Shown here piece by piece: positions 43,019-50,110 of a stretch of 64,000 nt of DNA. The stretch's first letter is position 1; the number at the start of each line of letters is the position of its first letter. This DNA comes from Hymenobacter sp. UV11 (GTDB lineage Bacteria; Bacteroidota; Bacteroidia; Cytophagales; Hymenobacteraceae). A model generated the notes under the pieces. The model was given only the letters and a program-made list of their open reading frames with translations. It had not been told where the DNA came from and ran no database searches. The stretch covers positions 62,001-126,000 of the forward strand of contig NZ_SRII01000012.1 in the NCBI RefSeq assembly GCF_004684095.1, written 5' to 3'. The translations under genes and the position numbers were made by a program.

Positions 43019-46000
43019 ATGACTTACCCCGAATACAAGCAGCCGCTCGACTACGCCAAGCTCGCCCAGGACGTGCGAGCTTACTGGGACGCCAACGGCA
43101 TCTTCGAAAAGAGCGTGAGCAGCCGCGAAGGCCAGCCTACGTTCGTGTTTTACGAGGGCCCGCCCTCGGCCAACGGCCAGCCCGGCATTCACCACGTGAT
43201 GGCGCGGGCGGTGAAAGACATCTTCTGCCGCTACCAGACGCAGCTCGGTAAGCAGGTGCCCCGCAAGGGCGGCTGGGATACCCACGGCCTGCCCATCGAG
43301 CTACAGGTGGAGAAGGAGCTGGGCATCACGAAAGAGGATATCGGCCACAAAATCAGCGTCGAAGACTACAACCAGCGCTGCCGCGAAACCGTGATGCGCT
43401 TCAAGGCGCAGTGGGACGAGCTGACCCAGCAAATGGGTTACTGGGTGGACCTCGACGACCCCTACATCACCTTCGAGCCCGAGTACATCGAGAGCTGCTG
43501 GGCCTTGCTCAAGAAGCTCTACGACAAGGGTTTCCTCTACAAAGGCTACACCATTCAGCCCTACTCGCCGGCCGCTGGCACTGGCCTCAGCTCGCACGAG
43601 CTGAACCAACCCGGCACGTACAAGGACGTGAAGGACACGACCATTGTGGCGCAGTTTAAGGTGGTGCGCGATGTGGCTTCGGAGAAGCTGTTTGCTGCGG
43701 CTGAAATCGAAGGTTCAGCTGCGCTTGGAATATCTATCTTAGCTTGGACAACTACACCTTGGACATTACCTGCAAATACCGGGTTAGCTGTAGGGCCTAA
43801 AATCGTCTATCAGCTTGTTCAAACCAAAAATCAGTACACTGGTGAACTAATCAATGTATTGCTGGCGAAAAGTCGTTTCACTTCATACTTCTACTACGAC
43901 ACGACTTATCCCGTAGGTCATGGAGTGCTACCATCAGTAGAAGCATGGTCAGGTGCAGTTGCTGCTGGAGGTAAATATCTGCCATTTAAGGTTCTAGGCG
44001 AGTTTACGGGCGCCGATTTGGTAGGCATCCACTACGAGCGCCTGTTCAATACCGAAGCCGGTTTCCCCCATTTTGAAGGTGAGGAAAATGCTTTCCGCGT
44101 CATCCCCGGCGACTTCGTGACCACCGAAGACGGTACAGGAATCGTGCATATTTCGCCCACGTTTGGCGCCGACGACTTCCGGGTGGCGCAGCTCAACGGC
44201 ATCCCCGCGCTGATGGTGGCCGACGACCAGGGCAAGCTTGGCCCCATCGTGGACCGCACGGGCCGCTACGTGGCCCAAATGGGCGAATTTGGCGGCCGCT
44301 GGGTGAAGAACTACGACGGCCACGACCAGAGCGGGGCCGACTATAAAACGCTGGACGAGAGCATCGCCATCCGGATGCGCACCAACGGCACGGCCTTCAA
44401 AACCGAGAAGTACGAGCACACCTACCCCCACTGCTGGCGCACCGACAAGCCGGTGCTCTACTACCCCCTCGACTCGTGGTTTATCAAGACCACGGCCGTG
44501 AAAGACCGGCTCATCGAGCTCAATAAAACCATCAACTGGAAGCCCGAAAGTACCGGCACCGGCCGCTTCGGCAACTGGCTCGAAAACCTGGTGGACTGGA
44601 ACCTCAGCCGCTCGCGCTACTGGGGTACGCCGCTGCCCATCTGGCGCACCCAGGACCGCACAGAGGAAATCTGCATCGGCAGCATTGCCAAGCTGAAGGC
44701 GGAGATTGACAAGGCCGTGGCGGCCGAAGTCATGACCCACAACCCCTACGCCAACGGCGAGAAAATCGACCTGCACCGGCCTTATGTGGACGATATTTTC
44801 CTCGTTTCGCCCAGCGGCCAGCCCATGTACCGCGAGCCCGACCTCATCGATGTGTGGTTTGACAGCGGCGCGGTGCCGTATGCGCAGTGGCACTATCCGT
44901 TTGAGAATCAGGAGAAATTCGCCAAGAACTTCCCCGCCGATTTCATTGCCGAAGGCGTGGACCAGACGCGCGGCTGGTTCTTTACCCTGCACGCGCTGGC
45001 CGTGATGCTGGAAGACTCGGTGGCATTTAAGAACGTGATTGCCAACGGCTTGGTGCTCGACAAAAACGGCGAGAAGATGAGCAAGCGCCTCGGCAACGCC
45101 GTGGACCCGTTCGAAACCATCGCGCAGTACGGCCCCGACGCCACGCGCTGGTATATGATTGCCAACTCTTCGCCCTGGGACAACCTCAAGTTTAACCCGG
45201 CCGGCATTGTGGAGGCGCAGCGCAAGTTTTTCGGCACGCTGTATAACACGTACTCGTTCTTTGCGCTCTACGCCAACCTGGATGGGTTCCAGGTCAGTCC
45301 TACCCCCCTTCCGGTGGCCGAGCGCACTGAGCTCGACCGCTGGATTCTGAGCAAGCTGCAGAGCCTGCTGGCCGAAGTGCGCGGCCATTTCGACAGCTAC
45401 GACCCCACGAAAGCCGCCCGCGCCGTGCAGGATTTCGTGACCGACCAACTCTCCAACTGGTACGTGCGCCTCTCGCGCCGCCGCTTCTGGAAAGGCGAGC
45501 TAACTACCGATAAGCAAGCCGCTTACGAGACGCTGCACGAGTGCCTTAGCACCGTGGCGCAGCTCATGGCGCCCATCGCGCCCTTCTTCGCCGACTGGCT
45601 GTATGGCAACCTGGCGAAAGGGGAGGGGGTAGCAGAATCCGTCCACCTGACTTACCTGGCCGAGGCCGATACCTCGCTCATCGACAAGGCGTTGGAAGAG
45701 CGCATGGAGCTGGCCCAGCGCATCAGCTCGCTCACGCACTCGCTGCGCAAGAAGTCGGTGCTGAAGGTGCGCCAGCCTTTGCAGCGCATCCTGGTACCGG
45801 TGCTGAACGACTCGACTAAGGAGCAGGTGGGTAAGGTCGAAGACCTTATTTGCGCCGAGGTAAACGTGAAGCACGTGGAGTTCCTGGACGACACCAGCGG
45901 CGTGCTGGTGAAGTCGGTGAAGCCCAATTTCAAGCGCCTCGGCCAGGTGTACGGCGCGCGCCTGAAGGCCGTGGGTGCCCGCATCCAAACCTTGAGCCCC

Positions 46001-46441
46001 AACGAGTTGAGTCAGCTCGAGAAGCAGGGCGAGCTCGCCGTGGAAGTGGAGGGCGAAACCCTCACGCTGCACCTCGACGAAGTTGAAATCCGCACCCAGG
46101 ACCTGCCCGGCTGGCTGGTCGCCACCGACGGTCCGCTCACCGTGGCCCTCGACGTGACGCTCACCGACGAGCTGCGCCAGGAAGGCCTGGCCCGCGAGTT
46201 GGTCAACCGCCTCCAGAACCTGCGCAAAGACTCGGGCCTCGACGTGCAGGACCGCATCAGCGTGCACCTGGCCGCCAGCGCGCCCGCCGAGCTGCAAGCC
46301 GCCGTGGCCGCCTTCGGCGAATACATCCGCGAGGAAGTGCAGGCCCTGCGTCTCGACTTCGTGCCTGAAGTAGTAGGCGGCGCCGTGCTGGAGTTTGACG
46401 ACTTCTCGGTGCCCGCTAAAGTAGATGTTGTAACTGCCTGA
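43019..46441 (+). CDS. ileS: Isoleucine--tRNA ligase (GIHH-type)
   Basis: Charges tRNA-Ile and edits Val-tRNA. It is an 1140-aa class I synthetase. The HIGH motif appears as PSANGQPGIHHVMAR (about 53-67), followed by RKGGWDTHGLPIELQVEKEL, which resembles the eukaryote-like/type 2 IleRS. The editing (CP1) region has TTTPWTLPANTGLA (about 244-257). KMSKS is GEKMSKRLGN (about 685), then the anticodon-binding domain and a C-terminal extension. Codons for residues about 231-324 are far more AT-rich than the rest (about 44 percent GC over 43741-43980, by hand count), as if that piece came from another source. Confidence 0.95.
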   Translation: MTYPEYKQPLDYAKLAQDVRAYWDANGIFEKSVSSREGQPTFVFYEGPPSANGQPGIHHVMARAVKDIFCRYQTQLGKQVPRKGGWDTHGLPIELQVEKELGITKEDIGHKISVEDYNQRCRETVMRFKAQWDELTQQMGYWVDLDDPYITFEPEYIESCWALLKKLYDKGFLYKGYTIQPYSPAAGTGLSSHELNQPGTYKDVKDTTIVAQFKVVRDVASEKLFAAAEIEGSAALGISILAWTTTPWTLPANTGLAVGPKIVYQLVQTKNQYTGELINVLLAKSRFTSYFYYDTTYPVGHGVLPSVEAWSGAVAAGGKYLPFKVLGEFTGADLVGIHYERLFNTEAGFPHFEGEENAFRVIPGDFVTTEDGTGIVHISPTFGADDFRVAQLNGIPALMVADDQGKLGPIVDRTGRYVAQMGEFGGRWVKNYDGHDQSGADYKTLDESIAIRMRTNGTAFKTEKYEHTYPHCWRTDKPVLYYPLDSWFIKTTAVKDRLIELNKTINWKPESTGTGRFGNWLENLVDWNLSRSRYWGTPLPIWRTQDRTEEICIGSIAKLKAEIDKAVAAEVMTHNPYANGEKIDLHRPYVDDIFLVSPSGQPMYREPDLIDVWFDSGAVPYAQWHYPFENQEKFAKNFPADFIAEGVDQTRGWFFTLHALAVMLEDSVAFKNVIANGLVLDKNGEKMSKRLGNAVDPFETIAQYGPDATRWYMIANSSPWDNLKFNPAGIVEAQRKFFGTLYNTYSFFALYANLDGFQVSPTPLPVAERTELDRWILSKLQSLLAEVRGHFDSYDPTKAARAVQDFVTDQLSNWYVRLSRRRFWKGELTTDKQAAYETLHECLSTVAQLMAPIAPFFADWLYGNLAKGEGVAESVHLTYLAEADTSLIDKALEERMELAQRISSLTHSLRKKSVLKVRQPLQRILVPVLNDSTKEQVGKVEDLICAEVNVKHVEFLDDTSGVLVKSVKPNFKRLGQVYGARLKAVGARIQTLSPNELSQLEKQGELAVEVEGETLTLHLDEVEIRTQDLPGWLVATDGPLTVALDVTLTDELRQEGLARELVNRLQNLRKDSGLDVQDRISVHLAASAPAELQAAVAAFGEYIREEVQALRLDFVPEVVGGAVLEFDDFSVPAKVDVVTA

Positions 46442-46450
46442 GTGTAAGTG

Positions 46451-46485
46451 ACCCGGCTGCGCCTGAAAACGCGGTCGGGTTTTCC
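46451..46485 (+). terminator. Probable terminator after ileS
   Basis: ACCCGGCTGCG pairs with CGCGGTCGGGT with two mismatches around an 8-base loop, followed by TTTT. It lies about 10 bp after the ileS stop. Confidence 0.5.
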
Positions 46486-46575
46486 CGCGCACAACGCTTC
46501 GCTTACCCCGTTTTTAAAGGTTCTGAAACCTTGTAATTCGGTATAAAACAGTACAAAGTAACATGAGTTTCACTA

Positions 46576-47223
46576 GTGCAGCCTGATTCATCCGATACCG
46601 CTTCCGCTTCCTTGCCGCCCCGCCCGGCGCGACGGGGTAGCGTGCTGCCTTTCTTCCTGCTGGCCTTTTTTGTCATTGTCCTCGACCAGCTATCTAAGTA
46701 TCTGGTGCATAGCCACATGCGGCTGGGCGAAACCATTCCGCTGCTGGGCAACGTCCTGAAGCTGCTTTATACCGAAAACCCCGGTATGGCCTTTGGCGTG
46801 GAGCTGCCGGCGCCGTTTGGCAAGCTGCTGCTCACGGGTTTTCGGTTGCTGGCGGTGGGAGGCATCAGCTACTACATTGCGCGCTTGTGGCGGCAGCGGG
46901 CGGCGGGCGGCTTTCTGGCGTGCATGGCGCTCATTTTGGGCGGGGCGCTGGGCAACGTGCTTGACTCGGTTTTCTACGGCGTTATCTACCACAATGCGCC
47001 GGCCGGCTCGCCTACCCCCTGGTTTTATGGCCAAGTCATTGATATGATTAATGTGCCTATCTACCAGGGTTTTTACCCGTCGTGGGTACCCGTTGTGGGC
47101 GGGCAGTACACGAGCGGCTTCCCGATTTTCAACCTGGCCGACTCGTCTATTTTCATTGGGGTAGCGCTGATTTTACTGCTGCAAAACCGCTTTTTCAAGC
47201 CTGAGCAGCCGGACGCTGCATAG
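46576..47223 (+). CDS. lspA: Lipoprotein signal peptidase, copy 1
   Basis: Cleaves signal peptides of prolipoproteins at the lipidated Cys; an inner-membrane aspartic protease with four helices. It is 215 aa from GTG 46576. The catalytic Asp pair is intact: GNVLDSVFYGVI (about 136) and FNLADSSIF (about 190), with DQLSKYLVH near the first helix. A 40-residue insert between the two Asp motifs (HNAPAGSPTPWFYGQVID...) is shared with copy 2. The downstream paralogue (47381) begins at a matching GTG, which supports this start. A short ATG frame at 46563 overlaps the start out of frame. Confidence 0.92.
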   Translation: MQPDSSDTASASLPPRPARRGSVLPFFLLAFFVIVLDQLSKYLVHSHMRLGETIPLLGNVLKLLYTENPGMAFGVELPAPFGKLLLTGFRLLAVGGISYYIARLWRQRAAGGFLACMALILGGALGNVLDSVFYGVIYHNAPAGSPTPWFYGQVIDMINVPIYQGFYPSWVPVVGGQYTSGFPIFNLADSSIFIGVALILLLQNRFFKPEQPDAA

Positions 47224-47305
47224 TAGCGCGAACTTTGTAGTTCGCGACCCAGAACGATACTTGTTGAACCGGCGCGGGTACGCGAACTACAAAATTCGCG
47301 CTACT
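47222..47305. repeat. Inverted repeat between the two lspA copies
   Basis: Arms 47222-47246 and 47281-47305 (25 bp, one mismatch; AGTAGCGCGAACTTTGTAG core) lie directly after the stop of the first lspA. Confidence 0.85.
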
Positions 47306-47380
47306 GACAAGCGCCAGTCAGCGACTTGAAAAGCAATAAACAATTAATTATCAATAATTTACGTACGCTATAATTTGCCA

Positions 47381-48073
47381 GTGTCTACCGAGTTGCCTAT
47401 CGATACCTCTGCGCGGCCCCCGCGCACCCCGGCGCGACGCGGCAGCGTACTGCCTTATTTCCTGTTGGCTTTGTTTGTTATTCTGCTTGACCAGCTTTCC
47501 AAGTACTTGGTAAATAAGCACATGCAGCCGGGGCTGAATGGGGAAGTTCCGCTCATTGGCAACTGGTTTAAGCTGCACTACACGCTGAACCCCGGCATGG
47601 CCTTCGGTGTGGAGCTGCTGCCGCCGCCCTACGGCAAGCTGCTGCTCACGGCGTTTCGGCTGCTGGCAGCGGGGGGCATCAGCTACTACATCGTGCAGCT
47701 GTGGCGGCAGCGGGCGGCGGCGGGCTTCATTGCCTGCATGGCACTCATTCTGGGCGGGGCCGTGGGCAACGTGATTGACTCGGTTTTTTACGGCGTCATT
47801 TACCACAATGCGCCGTTTGGGTCGCCTACCCCCTGGTTTTTCGGCCAAGTCATAGATATGATTTACGTCGATATTTACGAAGGATTTTTGTCTAGTGCCT
47901 GGCCCATTTTGGGTGGGAAATATGTGTCGCTCTGGCCAATTTTTAATCTGGCCGACTCGTCCATCTTCGTTGGGGTAGCGCTGACTCTGCTGCTGCAAGG
48001 GCGCTTCTTCAAGCAAACGGAGCAGAATACGGCGCTGGCCACCCCGGCCCCGCCCACTTCGGAGCCTGCCTAG
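47381..48073 (+). CDS. lspA: Lipoprotein signal peptidase, copy 2
   Basis: A second 230-aa signal peptidase II. It has ARRGSVLPYFLLALFVILLD at the first helix, GNVIDSVFYGVIYHNAP with one catalytic Asp and FNLADSSIF with the other. GTG 47381 gives the same distance to the ARRGS motif as in copy 1; TTG at 47375 is possible but less likely. The copies are collinear over the whole length, so this is a tandem duplication that has diverged, not a fresh copy. Both keep catalytic residues. Copy 2 ends in a Thr/Ala/Pro tail and is followed by a terminator. Confidence 0.9.
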   Translation: MSTELPIDTSARPPRTPARRGSVLPYFLLALFVILLDQLSKYLVNKHMQPGLNGEVPLIGNWFKLHYTLNPGMAFGVELLPPPYGKLLLTAFRLLAAGGISYYIVQLWRQRAAAGFIACMALILGGAVGNVIDSVFYGVIYHNAPFGSPTPWFFGQVIDMIYVDIYEGFLSSAWPILGGKYVSLWPIFNLADSSIFVGVALTLLLQGRFFKQTEQNTALATPAPPTSEPA

Positions 48074-48080
48074 TAAACTT

Positions 48081-48112
48081 GCGGCGCGGTATCTTCCGCG
48101 CCGCTTCTTTTT
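48081..48112 (+). terminator. Terminator after lspA copy 2
   Basis: A perfect 9-bp stem GCGGCGCGG (48081-48089) with CCGCGCCGC (48096-48104), 6-base loop, followed by TTCTTTTT. It ends 6 bp before the next ATG. Confidence 0.82.
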
Positions 48113-48117
48113 GCCCC

Positions 48118-49923
48118 ATGCCCTTACTCTCTGTTCAACATCTCACCGTCGATTTTCATGCGCAGCGCGGCATCACGCGGGCTGTAGCGGGCGTGTCGTT
48201 TGAGGTGGGTAGGGGAGAGGTGGTGGCGATTGTGGGCGAGTCGGGCTCGGGCAAGTCGGTGACCTCGCTGGCGCTGCTGGGGCTGCTGCAAAAGCCGGCC
48301 GCGCACATCGAGAGTGGCACGGCCATTTTTGAGTCGGAGAAGATAGGCCAGGTCGACCTGCTCCAGCTCAGCGAAGCGCAGCTGCAACAGGTGCGGGGCA
48401 ATGACATCAGCATGATTTTTCAGGAGCCCATGACCTCCCTGAACCCCGTGCTGACTTGCGGCTATCAAGTGGTGGAAGCCCTGCTGCTGCACACTGCACT
48501 CAATAAGCCGGAGGCGGAGGCCCGCACCATTGAGCTGTTTACTGAAGCGCAGCTGCCGCGCCCGACCCAGATTTTCAAGTCCTACCCCCACGAAATCAGC
48601 GGCGGCCAGAAGCAGCGCGTGATGATTGCGATGGCCATGGCCTGCCGCCCAGCGCTACTCATTGCCGACGAGCCCACCACGGCCCTCGACGTAACGGTGC
48701 AGGCGCGTATCCTGGACCTCATCCGCGACCTGCGGCGCGACTACGGCACGGCCGTACTTTTCATTACCCACGACCTAGGCGTGGTGGCCGAGATTGCCGA
48801 CCGCATCCTGGTGATGTACCGGGGTAGGGTAGTGGAGCAGGGGCCGGTGCTCGACATCTTCACCAACCCGCAGCACCCGTATACCAAGGGACTGCTGGCC
48901 TGCCGGCCACGCCTGTCGATTGGCAAGAGCCGCCTGCCGGTGGTGGCCGACTTTATGCAGGCCGATGAGGCGGGCAACCTCGTGGCGCGGGTGGCTGGAG
49001 TAGGGGCGGAGCCGCTGCAAACCGACGCTGTTCAGTTACGAAGCAATTCTGAAAGCGCCAAAACGTTCCCCGTGGAACAAAAAACGGGTTTTGCGGGGTC
49101 GCCTACCCCCCTGCTACAGGTCGAAGACCTGCGGGTATACTTTCCGATTCGCAAGGGATTTTTTGCGCGCACCACCGAGTTTGTGCGGGCCGTGGATGAG
49201 GTCAGCTTCACCATCTACCCTGGCGAAACGGTGGGACTGGTGGGCGAGTCGGGCTGCGGCAAGACCACGCTGGGCCGGGCATTGCTACGCCTCACGGAAC
49301 CAACGGCCGGCCGTATCCTGTTTGAAGGCACGGACCTGGCCCGCCTGCCGGCCGGCGAGTTGCGCCACCGGCGGCGCGAGTTTCAGCTGGTGTTTCAAGA
49401 CCCGTATGCGGCCCTGAACCCAATGCTCACGGTGGGCGAGGCCATCCTGGAACCGTTGCGGGTGCATGGGGTAGGCGGCAGCCGTGCCGAGCAAAAGGCC
49501 AGGGTGCGCGAGCTGCTGCGCACCGTAGGCATGAGCGACGATGCGGAGCAGCGCTACCCGCATGAGTTTAGCGGCGGGCAGCGGCAGCGCATCTGCATTG
49601 CGCGGGCGCTGGCCTTGCGGCCTAAGCTCATTGTGTGCGACGAATCGGTGTCGGCGCTCGACGTGAGCGTGCAGGCCCAGGTGCTCAACCTGCTCAACGA
49701 CCTCAAGCGCGAGTTGGGCATTACCTACCTGTTTATTACCCACGACCTGTCGGTGGCCCGCTTTATGAGCGACCGCCTGCTGGTGATGAGCCACGGCCGC
49801 ATCGTAGAAAGCGGCCCGGCTGCCGATGTCTACGCCCACCCGCAGCACCCGTATACCCAGCAGCTGCTGGCTGCCATCCCGAGCGACGACCCTGCCCGCA
49901 TCGCGGCGCGGGTGGCCTTGTAG
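48118..49923 (+). CDS. Peptide ABC transporter, two fused ATPase domains (DppD-DppF type)
   Basis: A 601-aa cytoplasmic ATPase made of two nucleotide-binding domains. Domain 1: Walker A VGESGSGKS (about 41-49), signature ISGGQKQR, Walker B LLIADEPTTALD. Domain 2: Walker A VGESGCGKT, signature FSGGQRQR, Walker B LIVCDESVSALD. Both have C-terminal HPYT oligopeptide-family tails (QHPYTKGLLACRP, QHPYTQQLLAAIP). The fusion resembles GsiA/YejF-type peptide importers. No permease or binding protein is next to it; the DppB-type permease is 46 kb away at 563. The linker (about 280-345) contains a degenerate parS-like sequence. Confidence 0.92.
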   Translation: MPLLSVQHLTVDFHAQRGITRAVAGVSFEVGRGEVVAIVGESGSGKSVTSLALLGLLQKPAAHIESGTAIFESEKIGQVDLLQLSEAQLQQVRGNDISMIFQEPMTSLNPVLTCGYQVVEALLLHTALNKPEAEARTIELFTEAQLPRPTQIFKSYPHEISGGQKQRVMIAMAMACRPALLIADEPTTALDVTVQARILDLIRDLRRDYGTAVLFITHDLGVVAEIADRILVMYRGRVVEQGPVLDIFTNPQHPYTKGLLACRPRLSIGKSRLPVVADFMQADEAGNLVARVAGVGAEPLQTDAVQLRSNSESAKTFPVEQKTGFAGSPTPLLQVEDLRVYFPIRKGFFARTTEFVRAVDEVSFTIYPGETVGLVGESGCGKTTLGRALLRLTEPTAGRILFEGTDLARLPAGELRHRRREFQLVFQDPYAALNPMLTVGEAILEPLRVHGVGGSRAEQKARVRELLRTVGMSDDAEQRYPHEFSGGQRQRICIARALALRPKLIVCDESVSALDVSVQAQVLNLLNDLKRELGITYLFITHDLSVARFMSDRLLVMSHGRIVESGPAADVYAHPQHPYTQQLLAAIPSDDPARIAARVAL

Positions 49924-50041
49924 AACGGAGTGGCACTCCGTTCCCGGTCGCGCTATACCGCTCAGGTAGCGCCAGCCGAACAAGCCGCTCCCGTCTACGT
50001 TCTACTTTCATCCAACAACGAGCGGAGTACCACTCCGTTCT
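49923..50041. repeat. REP hairpins, same family as around the transposase
   Basis: Units at 49923-49943 (GAACGGAGT, GGC, ACTCCGTTC) and 50020-50041 (GCGGAGT, ACC, ACTCCGTTC) lie between the ABC ATPase and RNase R genes, about 9.5 kb from the RAYT gene. Confidence 0.85.
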
Positions 50042-50110
50042 ACTTTCTTTACCCCACGTCGCCTTCGTCAATCTTACCTCAAGCTGTCCGGCGGCCGTCT
50101 TACCCATTAA

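Noticed and set aside
43994..45448. Long open frame opposite ileS (minus strand)
   Set aside because: Antisense shadow; ileS carries GIHH, editing and KMSKS motifs, and the shadow has no recognisable motif. It spans the GC-rich part of the gene.
46563..46586. Short ATG frame (MSFTSAA) overlapping the lspA start, as a leader peptide
   Set aside because: Only seven codons, no repeat of a limiting amino acid, no attenuator hairpin. Probably chance.
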